DNA of 64,000 nucleotides from an uncultured Flavobacteriaceae bacterium (GCA_905182575.1 CAJJCA010000002.1:1-64000), one strand, 5' to 3'; positions 1 to 7,984 are shown, counted from the first letter of the stretch. The notes: generated by a model not told the origin, from the letters alone. Made by a program: numbers and translations.

Positions 1-608
1 CTTGACTTTTGGAGGAGAAATAGGCAAATTCCATTTCCGATTAATGCAAAAATTGAGATTATGATCATTGTTAGATAATTTGGAAACTCTACGGGATAAA
101 TAATTCTTCTAATTACCTCACCAAGTCCAATTAAAGATAAAACGATTTGAAAATAACCAGCAATTTTGGCTACTGATTTTTTATAGATCAAAGATTTTCC
201 TACAGCGACTAAGCTGATTGCGTAAACAAAACTATCTGCGAGCATATCCAAACTATCGGCTATTAAACCCATCGACTTTGATACAAGCCCATAACTCATT
301 TCGAGAATGAAAAAAACAAGATTAATTATAAGAACTGACCAAAGTACCTTTTTCTGATTAGTCTTGTGGTCTTGATCAAAAGATTTTCGGTCAGTTATTT
401 CCGTGTAAAGTTTTTTATGACCGAGATTTAGCGACCTTAGACTTTCCTCAATTTCCTCGATATTGTTATCGTGAAAAATAGTTAGCTCTCGTTGGTTTAA
501 ATCAAACTTCAAGTGTTTTATTTGAGATAATACTTCAAACTTCATACGAATGAGATTCTCCTCTGAAGGACAATCCATTTTGTCAATTTTGAAACACGTT
601 TTATTCAA
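1..608 (-). CDS. CDF-family heavy-metal cation exporter with N-terminal HMA domain (C-terminus off the window)
   Basis: The reverse strand is open from the window edge to about base 608. The N-terminus contains the metal-binding-like stretch KIDKMDCPSEENLIRM, which resembles an HMA domain with a single cysteine, and it ends near LNLGHKKLYTE. A charged linker and membrane segments follow, with the cation diffusion facilitator signature SMGLIADSLDMLADSF, whose aspartates normally bind Zn2+/Co2+/Cd2+ in transmembrane segment 2. About four membrane helices are visible before the edge. The start could be the TTG at 606-608, which keeps the whole HMA motif, or the ATG at 576-578, which would cut it. 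Known function of the family is proton-coupled metal efflux across the inner membrane. It lies on the integrase side of the tRNA and could be cargo of the integrated element; that is inference. Confidence 0.82.
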   Translation of the reverse strand, partial: MNKTCFKIDKMDCPSEENLIRMKFEVLSQIKHLKFDLNQRELTIFHDNNIEEIEESLRSLNLGHKKLYTEITDRKSFDQDHKTNQKKVLWSVLIINLVFFILEMSYGLVSKSMGLIADSLDMLADSFVYAISLVAVGKSLIYKKSVAKIAGYFQIVLSLIGLGEVIRRIIYPVEFPNYLTMIIISIFALIGNGICLFLLQKS

Positions 609-837
609 ATTTTTGGTCTAATTAATATAGTATCAAAAATAAAAAAAAAACCGATACACTATAACAGTATAATCATTTTACTTGATCCCCCTATTAGGTT
701 CGAACCAAATGATTTCCTATAGGGAGAAAAAGTAAAAATTCAATTGAATTAAATAACATTATTCAAAAATACATTGATTATTATAATTAATAAGTTCAAA
801 GTTTGAATTAATTACTTTTTTTGATTTGTAATCTTGT

Positions 838-1130
838 TTTTATTCAAAATTGTTCTTAAATCTCTGTGAGATAAAGTATCCCTCATCATCTTCGTATTTA
901 TTCTTCTATAATACCCCATTGCAGTTTGAATACGAATGGCCAGTAATTTCTATCACATCTTCAATACGAACATCTTGCAAAAACATATAACTCACAAAGT
1001 AAGAACGTAGGTGGTGTGAGGACTCTCTATCCCATACTGTCTTCCAATTACAATCATCTGAATTCACACATCTACTTCCTTAAATAGGTTCATATACCAA
1101 TTGTTAGAGTATCCCTTGTTTGGTTTTTCG
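838..1130 (-). pseudogene. Decayed tyrosine recombinase (C-terminal catalytic part)
   Basis: No long frame is open, but the reverse strand reads piecewise as a tyrosine recombinase C-terminus. Around 1035-920 it gives DRESSHHLRSYFVSYMFLQD followed by VRIEDVIEITGHSYS, which carries the HxLR box and the GH box of the catalytic core. After a frame change near 915 it continues as YYRRINTKMMRDTL, which supplies the catalytic tyrosine context. Another frame change near 1065 joins an upstream piece containing NNWYMNLFKEVDV. At least two frame changes and a missing N-terminus make this a relic. Its sequence differs from the intact integrase beside it, so it is a second recombinase lineage and not a local duplication. 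Confidence 0.7.
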
Positions 1131-1164
1131 TTGAGGTTTGGTGATGGGAATGTTTTAAGAACGA

Positions 1165-2787
1165 TTAACTATTCATTACCTCTTCTACTGATTTCTTCCA
1201 TTGTTCTTCATGAATAATTCCCATATCCAAACTACTTTTAAGTTCCAATAAAAGTTCTTTCTTTCGAGGTGTTAACCCCCCTTTTATTTTAGGTTGTTTA
1301 ACATCCTTTTTGATTGTAGAGAATCCTTCATCCAAAGTATATCCATAATCCATAGATTTCATTCTATCTGATTTGATGATAGAAAAGTATTTTTCAAATA
1401 CACGAGTTGAAGTGTGGCCTGTCATCGATTTTATTGTGTGTACAGGAGTTCCTTTTTCGATATGATAACGGATAAAACTTCTACGGCCAATATGAGTTCC
1501 TACCCACTCCCAAAGAGGTTTTGGTTTATCTGTTCCCTCAATTGGTAATCCATCACTGCCAAAATCAGGATTCTTAACCATTGTGTTGAATCCTATGATT
1601 CTACAAATCTCTTTTATGTGTTTATTCATTTTTTGATTACTAATCTTATTTCCATTTTCAGTTAGGGGAAACAAGTATTGGTCAGCTGATTTACCAGATG
1701 AGTATTTTTCAAAAAGGTTTTCTGTTATGTTCACTATTGGAACATATATAAGAGTGTTTGTTTTTATCGAGGTGTATTTTATTTCTCCAAGTTTTCTATC
1801 ACCTCCACTAATGAAATCTTTACTCAATACTGTAAGGTTAACGGTATCACTAAATCTCATACCGGTTATACACATCCAAACCAACATATCCTTGTAAACT
1901 TCATAATTGGTGTACATGGATTTTCGTTTTGATTTATTCAATACATCTTCAATATAAAGAACACCTGTTCCTTCCTTTACTAGATACTTTGAGTGTTTTT
2001 CGTTTGATGCATCAAACTCTTTGAAATTATGTAATTCAAGAATCTGTTTATGATTCAAACAAATAACCTCTCTTGGTGGTTCTTTGAATCTTTTCTTTGG
2101 GATAACAAGATTAAAACTAATGTTCTTCGTATCTCTTAACCAAGTTTTGAATAATCTGAGAACCTTTATTCTTTTATTTATAGTAGAAGGTAAATAACCT
2201 TTATTCTTTTCTAATTCACTTAAAAATTCTGAAATCCACTCTAAGGTTATGTTTTCTAATAACAACTTTATTTTTTCTTTTCTCAAATATTCATTTGAAA
2301 AATCAATTATATCATCAAAAGAAGTTTTCAAAGCACTTCGATATGAATTTCTGTTTTGAGTAATAACTAAATACTCATCAGAGAAAAACCAATTTGTGTA
2401 TTCGTTAAATAAAGTTGTGAAGTGAACTTTAGTAAGTGTTGATTTTACTCTTTTGTATTCGTTTTTAAGAAGTAAAGATTTTATTAAATCAGTAGAAGGC
2501 TCATCCTCACCAGAAACATTTATTCTATGAATAATATCATTTACCTCAACCAGTTTAGAAACTAATTCAAGGTTTTTGGTTTTTGATTCTTTATCTGATT
2601 TCTTAATTGGATTCTGTGAACGAGTGGATTTGTAATCATAATTCCAATTTCTAATGGATGATTTCACACCAGTAGAAATTTTTAGTTTCTTCTTATTGTG
2701 ATAATAGAATAAAACAACTGGTATCTCTTCAGATTTCTTGTAATCTGATTTCTTTTTTTTGAAATCTAATTTGAAAAATAAACCCAT
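1165..2787 (-). CDS. Tyrosine-type site-specific recombinase (integrase)
   Basis: This 540-residue protein has the Bacteroidota integrase layout: an N-terminal Arm-type DNA-binding domain (VVLFYYHNKKKLKISTGVKS), a SAM-like core-binding domain, and a C-terminal catalytic domain. Catalytic boxes are visible: arginine in TGMRFSD near residue 310, HIGRR near 432-435, TGH near 457 and the nucleophile tyrosine in EKYFS near 467. The frame is intact, unlike many core genes here. It lies about 130 bp from the 3' end of a tRNA(CAU) gene, the standard position for an integrase that recombines at a tRNA. The integrated element would extend to the left, past the window edge. Which element it serves (ICE, phage or genomic island) cannot be told. 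Confidence 0.9.
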   Translation of the reverse strand: MGLFFKLDFKKKKSDYKKSEEIPVVLFYYHNKKKLKISTGVKSSIRNWNYDYKSTRSQNPIKKSDKESKTKNLELVSKLVEVNDIIHRINVSGEDEPSTDLIKSLLLKNEYKRVKSTLTKVHFTTLFNEYTNWFFSDEYLVITQNRNSYRSALKTSFDDIIDFSNEYLRKEKIKLLLENITLEWISEFLSELEKNKGYLPSTINKRIKVLRLFKTWLRDTKNISFNLVIPKKRFKEPPREVICLNHKQILELHNFKEFDASNEKHSKYLVKEGTGVLYIEDVLNKSKRKSMYTNYEVYKDMLVWMCITGMRFSDTVNLTVLSKDFISGGDRKLGEIKYTSIKTNTLIYVPIVNITENLFEKYSSGKSADQYLFPLTENGNKISNQKMNKHIKEICRIIGFNTMVKNPDFGSDGLPIEGTDKPKPLWEWVGTHIGRRSFIRYHIEKGTPVHTIKSMTGHTSTRVFEKYFSIIKSDRMKSMDYGYTLDEGFSTIKKDVKQPKIKGGLTPRKKELLLELKSSLDMGIIHEEQWKKSVEEVMNS

Positions 2788-2871
2788 AATTTCCTGATAT
2801 TCAGGTATGGTAAATATAACAAAAAATAAATGTAAATGGAACCCCTAATGGAACACCAACCCAATTTTGGA

Positions 2872-2917
2872 TAAAAAAAGAACCCTAACTCCTTGATTTA
2901 TAACATTAGGGTTTTTG
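2872..2917 (-). terminator. Intrinsic terminator downstream of tRNA(CAU)
   Basis: Inverted repeat AACCCTAA (2881-2888) and TTAGGGTT (2906-2913) encloses a 17-nt loop. On the reverse strand it is followed by a T-rich tract, and the plus strand also has a run of T after the stem, so it could work both ways. It sits just after the tRNA 3' end. The same stem sequence recurs at 15965-16010. Confidence 0.7.
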
Positions 2918-2918
2918 T

Positions 2919-2995
2919 TGGTGGTCCCACCTGGGCTCGAACCAGGGACCAACTGATTATGAGTCAGCTACTCTAACCAACTGAGCTATAGGACC
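2919..2995 (-). tRNA. tRNA with CAU anticodon (elongator Met or lysidine-modified Ile2)
   Basis: The reverse strand folds as a 77-nt cloverleaf: acceptor GGTCCTA paired with TGGGACC, D arm, anticodon stem GCTGA/TCAGT with loop CTCATAA (anticodon CAT), and T loop GGTTCGAGCC. Discriminator A is followed by an encoded CCA (2919-2921). CAU could read AUG as elongator Met or AUA after TilS modification; the sequence does not let me decide safely. The encoded CCA contrasts with the tRNA-Cys in this window, which lacks it, and may be a trace of element integration at the tRNA 3' end. Confidence 0.92.
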
Positions 2996-3560
2996 TTTCA
3001 CACTGTTTATAGTGCTTTCGATAGGATTTTACTTTTATTTTATGACGGTCATTATAAATCACAATATGAGCAAAATCACACTCTTTAAAATTGTGGTTAG
3101 CAATGCAAATATAAAAAGTGTTTTGTAATATGTAACGGGTTTACAATCTATTTTTGGCTATTTGCATTTGGCAGTTCTTTGGTCTAAACATCCCATCCGC
3201 ACCCTACCTCATTCCTTGTGTGAATATCAAAAAAAAGGTTTTGTTCAGTCCAAACATCAGTTTCCTCTTTAACGTGATATATTTTAGGAAAGAGACATGA
3301 TAATCTTTTGGTCTGTCTTTCTGTAATTCGTCTTTAACCTCTGTGGAAATCCATACTGTAACGTGTAACAGGTTTACACCTTTTGAGTAAGTCAAACTAA
3401 CCTAAGACACCCTGAGATGCGGGTTTACCCCTGCCCACTAGTTTTAACCCCCAAATAAAAGGGGTAATTAGAACCCGATATCTCCAGTAAAATCAATATC
3501 ACTAGAGTTATACGACTGATGAAATTCTTGGAGTGTGGTTTTGCTTATAAAAGTCAGCTA
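2996..3560. other. Gene-poor accessory gap
   Basis: Apart from the tRNA promoter there is no convincing gene. A reverse-strand frame at 3204-3395 encodes 63 residues (start MTYSKGVNLLHVTVWISTEV); its middle, STEVKDELQKDRPKDYHVSF, is plausibly protein-like but I recognise nothing. Two short similar stretches, TAACGGGTTTACA near 3133 and TAACAGGTTTACA near 3366, suggest a small local duplication. This is probably debris of mobile DNA. Confidence 0.4.
3106..3113 (-). promoter_or_regulatory. Candidate -7 box for tRNA(CAU)
   Basis: Plus-strand CAAATATA is TATATTTG on the reverse strand, matching the Bacteroidota -7 consensus TAnnTTTG. It lies about 110 bp upstream of the tRNA 5' end. Confidence 0.45.
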
Positions 3561-3633
3561 AAACGTTAGTTTGACCTATTTAAGGGTACTAGAAGTGCCA
3601 GAACTCACTCAGGATGATATGCCAGGTATTTAA
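3561..3633 (+). repeat. 73-bp direct repeat, copy 1 (left border of LRR/TRL module)
   Basis: Starts AAACGTTAGTTTGACCTATT and is matched, with roughly one base in four different, by 5514-5586. Read on the plus strand it encodes NVSLTYLRVLEVPELTQDDM then PGI and a stop. The second copy gives a near-identical peptide after one frame change. It therefore looks like the duplicated 3' end of a gene that I cannot identify. Confidence 0.65.
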
Positions 3634-3680
3634 TTACTTGGACAATTACCCTATTTGATAACATTATTTATAATAAATGC

Positions 3681-4475
3681 TCAATTGCAGTCTAAAGAAA
3701 ATTCAGTTCCTTCATCAAAAAGCCAACTTGAAACTAAATTATCTAATTGACTTTGAGACACCTGTATACATTCGAGTAGAGGAGTGTCATTAGCATCTAG
3801 ATAGTCTAAGCTTGTTAAGCTAGAAACATCTAGGCTGGACAAGTTTGTGCTCTCAGCATAAAAGGATTTTAAAAGGTCTAAATCTATAAGGTTCTTAATT
3901 TCTGTTAATGGATTATCCTTGAGCACGAGGTAGTCAACTCTTGGAGTTGATTTTAAATCAAATGAAGAAATGTTATTTTCCCCAAGTCTTAAAATTTTAA
4001 GGTATAGATTGTCTGATAAATCTATTGTTTCCAATTGATTTCCAATTAATTGAAGTTCTTCAAGAAATTCGAGGTTTTTTAAATTGATGTCAATCAACTT
4101 ATTATTTGCCAACCAAACATATTCTAGTTTAGTATTTTTTGATAAATCTACCCTCCTCAAGGATTGTCTATCACAAGTTAATTTCTTGAGATTTGTAAAA
4201 TTTTCAATTCCAGATAAATCATCAAGGTCGCCAATATCACTTCCCCCTCGAGGATCAGATAAGTCAAGTTCCTTGATTGATTGAGCGTCCTCGATTAAAA
4301 TTTGATTATTTCCGACAGTTGAAAAACCTGCGATATTATTAAATAACTTTGCAAACTCAGAAGAAACTTTGAAGGAATCCCCAATAACTTCTTCAGCGGA
4401 GTCTTCGTTTCCCTCACCACCAGAACAGGAACATAACATCATTAATAAAAAAATATAAAGTAATTTGTTTTTCAT
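3681..4475 (-). CDS. Leucine-rich-repeat lipoprotein
   Basis: This 264-residue protein has a lipoprotein signal peptide with lipobox around LMMLCSCSGG, then an acidic linker, then irregular leucine-rich repeats from about residue 65 to 240 (for example NLKKLTCDRQSLRRVDLSKN and LEELQLIGNQLETIDLSDN). The tail CIQVSQSQLDNLVSSW followed by FDEGTEFSLDC is the usual end of flavobacterial LRR surface proteins. It is presumably anchored to the outer membrane and used for binding; ligand unknown. It is the last gene of a three-gene reverse-strand module (5349 to 3681) bracketed by the 73-bp repeats, which marks it as accessory cargo. Confidence 0.8.
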   Translation of the reverse strand: MKNKLLYIFLLMMLCSCSGGEGNEDSAEEVIGDSFKVSSEFAKLFNNIAGFSTVGNNQILIEDAQSIKELDLSDPRGGSDIGDLDDLSGIENFTNLKKLTCDRQSLRRVDLSKNTKLEYVWLANNKLIDINLKNLEFLEELQLIGNQLETIDLSDNLYLKILRLGENNISSFDLKSTPRVDYLVLKDNPLTEIKNLIDLDLLKSFYAESTNLSSLDVSSLTSLDYLDANDTPLLECIQVSQSQLDNLVSSWLFDEGTEFSLDCN

Positions 4476-4605
4476 TTTAAATAAATTTTATTATTTCCTT
4501 TTGTCTTTTTTTACTCATAGGTTCATTATCAAAATCACTAAAAGAAAAATAAAATTTATTATTTATTTATCTTTAATGAAATTAGATTTTTTTCTGAAAG
4601 ATTTT

Positions 4606-5007
4606 TTAATAAGATATTTTATTTGTCCTATAACAATAGGTTCGTTCGAAAATAACTTTTTGAAATCTCTCAAATTTAAGATCAAAAGTATATCGAGAAT
4701 AGATTTTTTTGGAATCAAAATCATCAAATAACTTATTTACACTATAAGAAGTAGAGTCAATCAGTAGGTTTTTAATTTTGTTTTTTGAAGATGAAAAGTT
4801 CGAAACTATTTTAATCACCGTATCATTAATCACATTCAAAGTGAAATCAATGGTTAATTTTTCTTTATCAACTGTTTGATAAATAATTGGTTTTATAAAA
4901 TATTGAATTCCATCAACTCCTCTGAAGAATGACTTGATATGACTTTTTTGAGAAAAGACAGTGGTTACAGATGAAAATAAAAGGAAATAAAAAAGTATCA
5001 GTTTCAT
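4606..5007 (-). CDS. Small secreted protein of unknown function
   Basis: This 133-residue protein begins with a clear Sec signal peptide (MKLILFYFLLFSSVTTVFSQ) typical of Bacteroidota, with the conserved terminal SQ. The mature part is lysine- and aspartate-rich with alternating beta-type patterns (LTIDFTLNVINDTVIKIVSN). I recognise no domain. It lies between the LRR lipoprotein and the TRL-like gene, all on the reverse strand, with over 60 bp between genes, so an operon is not certain. It may also be an N-terminal remnant of a longer protein. Confidence 0.55.
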   Translation of the reverse strand: MKLILFYFLLFSSVTTVFSQKSHIKSFFRGVDGIQYFIKPIIYQTVDKEKLTIDFTLNVINDTVIKIVSNFSSSKNKIKNLLIDSTSYSVNKLFDDFDSKKIYSRYTFDLKFERFQKVIFERTYCYRTNKISY

Positions 5008-5076
5008 TGTAATAAAAAAGGTAAAATTATTAAACTATAACGGTCTACTAATTTCACCTTTAATTAAAATTAATAA

Positions 5077-5349
5077 TTAGTTCCCTGTAACAATACATTC
5101 GTAAGTTTGGATAATTCCTAACATATTCGTCTGTTTTAAATCAACAGTTGAAATTTTAGTAATACCCCCCTGTTTGGCCGCTTTCTGTATACTAGCGTCT
5201 TGTCCAAGCCAAATAACATTTAGATAACCTGTTGCTTTAGACATACCAACTTTACTGCCAACTTCATTACTTGTAGCGTTAACAGGTAGTGTTATTGCAC
5301 AACTTGACAGAAGTAGCGCAACCGAGACAATTAAAAATGCTTTTTTCAT
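5077..5349 (-). CDS. TRL-like family lipoprotein
   Basis: This 90-residue protein has signal peptide MKKAFLIVSVALLLSSC with the lipobox cysteine, then a short domain with NATSNEVGSKVGMSKATGYL and later GGITKISTVDLKQTNMLGII. This pattern matches the TRL (tRNA-associated locus) family of small lipoproteins. Function is unknown. The family name comes from its frequent location next to tRNA genes, and here it lies 2.3 kb from tRNA(CAU). The assignment rests on motif memory, so a family search would be useful. Confidence 0.7.
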   Translation of the reverse strand: MKKAFLIVSVALLLSSCAITLPVNATSNEVGSKVGMSKATGYLNVIWLGQDASIQKAAKQGGITKISTVDLKQTNMLGIIQTYECIVTGN

Positions 5350-5731
5350 AATTATTTTTTTTTAAATATAGTAAAAAATAATTAAAAAAAACAAAAGTAA
5401 GTTCTTGAATTAAACTAGTTTTTGAATAAAATATTGTAAGGCTATTTGAAGCATCTTAATACGCTATTAAACATCTACTCATTTAAATCTAATACGAGTT
5501 TAAAAAGATCTATAAACGTTAGTTTAACCTATTTAAAGAGGACTAGAAATCCCTGAACTTACTGAAGGCAACATGCCTATGTTTTAAAAGAAAACGAAAT
5601 AAAAGCTATGATTAAGAATAAACCAGTTAAGCCCTAAGGAAAACCCCTACTTAATAAATCTCTAATGCTATTTTTGCCAACACTTTAGATAGAATATTTA
5701 GGATTCAATGTATGTAGTGTCTCTGAAACTA
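5350..5731. other. Gap without an intact gene
   Basis: It contains the second 73-bp repeat (5514-5586) and otherwise AT-rich sequence with stops in all frames. I see no promoter that clearly serves a neighbour. Confidence 0.5.
5514..5586 (+). repeat. 73-bp direct repeat, copy 2 (right border of LRR/TRL module)
   Basis: Starts AAACGTTAGTTTAACCTATT. It reads NVSLTYL, then after a one-base shift LEIPELTEGNMPMF and a stop, so it parallels copy 1 at 3561-3633. Same orientation as copy 1, about 1.95 kb away. Confidence 0.65.
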
Positions 5732-6015
5732 TCACTTGATGTAATAACTGCTGAAGTTGGATATCCTGTATCTCAAGCAATCGCCCAGGCCATCCTCATC
5801 CTTTCTAGTGTTCAGGTATCCGTCAAAAAGCTGCTGTTTTAAAAGGATCTCGTTCTTGTACTTGTTAGCAGTATTATGACTAACTCCTGAAATTTTTTCC
5901 AGTTCCCTTGATGAAGTCTCTGGTTTATACTCTAGGGCCTCAGCAATTATCTGTATTGTCTTCAGTTTTTGGGATTCATCATGCTTTTCAGTGGTTGGAA
6001 TCTCTATTCTGTTAT
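5732..6015 (-). pseudogene. Broken gene with HTH-like C-terminal segment
   Basis: A reverse-strand frame of about 90 codons ends at the stop 5732-5734 and has no ATG. It reads KLKTIQIIAEALEYKPETSS, then RELEKISGVSHNTANKYKN, then GDCLRYRISNFSSYYIK. The central part looks like a helix-turn-helix with a KISGVSHNTANKYK recognition helix, as in replication or mobilisation proteins. The frame stops upstream just before the AraC gene and has no usable start, so it is best read as the 3' remnant of a larger mobile-element gene. Confidence 0.45.
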
Positions 6016-6036
6016 TTACGCATTAAAAAGGTTGGA

Positions 6037-6873
6037 TCAGTCAGTAGCATCCTCAAACAAGCTTTCGCGGTAGGCATTCGGAGTATAGTTGGTTGTTTTT
6101 CTAAAATTTCTAAAAAAATTAGAAAGGTAGTTAAATCCACTTTCATAGCAAATACTTTTTACGTCAAGGTCCGTTTCCGACAAAAGTTTGGTGGCATGAT
6201 TGATTCGATATTCGTTTAAAAAAGTAGTAAAAGTCTTGTGGGTACTTTTCTTAAAAAATCGACAAAAAGACTGGGGCGTCATGAATACCTCAGAGGAAAT
6301 ATCCTCTAATGCAATAGGTTCCATAAAATGGTCGCGAATGTAGTTGAAGATAATCTTAAGTCTTTTGTTCTCAATTGGACTACTTATAAAAGCATAGCCT
6401 GCAGCATTGAGAATTTCCTTGTCCTTGGCCAATGCCAGATCGTGCAAAATCTTAATAAACGTCAAAAAACCATCTATTTGAGACTCATATTTTAAACCTT
6501 CCATGCGAAGGCCAATGTCCTCTTTAATAGGCCCGCTAAAAATGATTCCCTTTTTGGAAAGTTCAAGAAGTTGATTGATCATTTTTAATTCCACAAAATT
6601 CTTGAATGCGCCCTCAAAAACGTCTGGCTTAAACTGAATCACAATCTCCTTTTGACCTTCATCAAAATCTTTTGTAAATCCAGTGTGAGGTAAATAAGAG
6701 CCAATCAAAATTAGATCCCCATCCTTATAGTTCGAGAGGTGTGTTCCAACCTGTCGTTTCCCAACTCCCGAGTTTATATAAACCAATTCAACTTCTGGGT
6801 GATAATGCCATCTTAATTTTTTCTGATTTGGAGTGTTCGTATCAAAAAACGCACACTTATAAGAGTGTCCCAA
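6037..6873 (-). CDS. AraC-family transcriptional regulator with cupin sensor domain
   Basis: The protein has an N-terminal cupin (RWHYHPEVELVYINSGVGKR, then GDLILIGSYLPHTGFTK) and a C-terminal pair of helix-turn-helix motifs: EDISSEVFMTPQSFCRFFKK and the AraC signature CYESGFNYLSNFFRNFRK. Regulators of this type commonly control carbohydrate-use genes. The only in-frame start is a TTG at 6871-6873. Relatives usually have some 20 more residues before the HYHPE motif, and the frame does continue upstream to an AATTGT microsatellite without an ATG. The N-terminus may therefore have been replaced or damaged. No target operon is visible nearby. Confidence 0.82.
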   Translation of the reverse strand: MGHSYKCAFFDTNTPNQKKLRWHYHPEVELVYINSGVGKRQVGTHLSNYKDGDLILIGSYLPHTGFTKDFDEGQKEIVIQFKPDVFEGAFKNFVELKMINQLLELSKKGIIFSGPIKEDIGLRMEGLKYESQIDGFLTFIKILHDLALAKDKEILNAAGYAFISSPIENKRLKIIFNYIRDHFMEPIALEDISSEVFMTPQSFCRFFKKSTHKTFTTFLNEYRINHATKLLSETDLDVKSICYESGFNYLSNFFRNFRKTTNYTPNAYRESLFEDATD

Positions 6874-6906
6874 GTCTATTGTTTTTCTATCCTGATTAAA
6901 TCCCCA

Positions 6907-6930
6907 TAATTGTAATTGTAATTGTAATTA
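6907..6930. repeat. AATTGT hexanucleotide microsatellite
   Basis: About four tandem TAATTG/AATTGT units lie directly upstream of the AraC-type gene, followed by an AT-only stretch (TATATATTATATAT-like) to about 6955. Slippage here could alter the regulator's promoter or start. Confidence 0.75.
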
Positions 6931-7484
6931 TAAATTATATATTATATATTATTTTACCTAATAACAAGCAATACAATCCACATTTAACATATGCGTATAA
7001 TATCGGCTGTTTTCTGTTCATTTTGTGGGTTGTTTACAATGAAATAATGTGAATAATATAATTCTATTTAAGTGAAATTATTTATTTAAGAAAATCCGGT
7101 CAAACGAGAGTTAACACTTACCCTTTTTTGATAAAAATACAGCGTGAAATAAAACTATAAATAACGGCTTAAACCCGAATTTTACTCTATTTAAAAAAAT
7201 AACGGCATGAAAATCATGGTAGTTGTTAATCTAAAAAAAATATTATATTTGATATAATATATATCTTTGTGAAACGGAATCTTTTACATTTCGAATTTCC
7301 AAAAGGAGTGCAAAGCTTCTGTGTTAATGGTGTCAGTTATACACAGGAATCTTTTTTGTTGGCACAAAAAAAAGAGCGTTTTAGGAACCAAAACGGGCGT
7401 TTTGTGAAAAAATCAAACTTCTAACATTCGATTCTCTTTGTCCAAAGATTTTGTCATTAAATTTAATAAGGTAACTTTACTACT
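6931..7484. other. AT-rich intergenic region
   Basis: There is no convincing gene. A TATCTTTG -7-like box lies at 7262-7269. A 51-codon GTG frame (7269-7424) overlaps that box and so is unlikely to be its product. This region separates the accessory left part of the window from the core block that follows. Confidence 0.5.
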
Positions 7485-7844
7485 ATGGTTTCTACAGACA
7501 AAGCTTCTCTTTTAATTGTTTCCTTTTTTTATGGGATGACCTTTTTTTTTGGGTATTTCTTATTCTCCGGCTATCACGACCAGTCCAAAATCGTACCAGA
7601 GAGATTAATCGTCTCAATAGATAACAATGGCATTGACCTTCAAAATAATAGCCTTTTAATTCAAGTAGACAACGGAAAAGGGGAAATATCTCAAAAACTT
7701 TTTGATTCTAGTTCCTTAGTGGCCGTTTCTCTCTTTTATGAAGTAAAAGGTTACAAACTAGATTGGGTTACCGAAACCAACAAAAACATTTCTGGCAAAG
7801 AAGTCGTCACCACCAAGCTTTGGTACTCTCGTAAACAAAAATAA
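7485..7844 (+). CDS. Single-pass membrane-anchored protein of unknown function
   Basis: This 119-residue protein has a hydrophobic N-terminal helix (LLIVSFFYGMTFFFGYFLF) and a small periplasmic domain rich in beta patterns (RLIVSIDNNGIDLQNNSLLI). It does not look like a cleaved signal peptide because the helix is followed by SGYHDQSK with no clear cleavage site. I do not recognise the family. It is followed after 2 bp by a 30-codon membrane peptide gene, so the two are probably translated together. Confidence 0.6.
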   Translation: MVSTDKASLLIVSFFYGMTFFFGYFLFSGYHDQSKIVPERLIVSIDNNGIDLQNNSLLIQVDNGKGEISQKLFDSSSLVAVSLFYEVKGYKLDWVTETNKNISGKEVVTTKLWYSRKQK

Positions 7845-7846
7845 CA

Positions 7847-7939
7847 ATGGGTTCTTTCCCTAGAAACATTATCATTTATGGAGCCATTGCATTTTTGGTT
7901 TTGGTTGTCTACAAAGCCATTCGCGATTTAAAAAAATAA
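7847..7939 (+). CDS. 30-residue single-span membrane peptide
   Basis: ATG at 7847 begins MGSFPRNIIIYGAIAFLVLV and ends YKAIRDLKK before TAA. It has a short basic N-terminus, one strongly hydrophobic helix and a positively charged tail, the usual form of a small inner-membrane peptide. It starts 2 bp after the preceding gene's stop, which supports translation by coupling. Function unknown; too short to assign a family. Confidence 0.5.
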   Translation: MGSFPRNIIIYGAIAFLVLVVYKAIRDLKK

Positions 7940-7984
7940 ACACTTATTCTCCCCCCTAAATCATTGTCTTTTTTTTAATCTCAT

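Noticed and set aside
600..760. Hairpin CCCTAT...ATAGGG around GGTTCGAACC near 680-740
   Set aside because: The stem is only 6 bp with a long loop; GGTTCGAACC resembles a tRNA T-loop but the rest of a tRNA is absent.
3204..3395. 63-codon reverse frame with MTYSKGVNLLHVTVWIS
   Set aside because: Short, lies in debris-like DNA with stops all around, and has no family resemblance that I can defend; mentioned only as part of the gap.
7269..7424. 51-codon GTG frame starting MKRNLLHFEFPKGVQSF
   Set aside because: Its start overlaps the TATCTTTG -7 box at 7262-7269, so transcription from that box would begin inside it. No recognisable domain and no other promoter.
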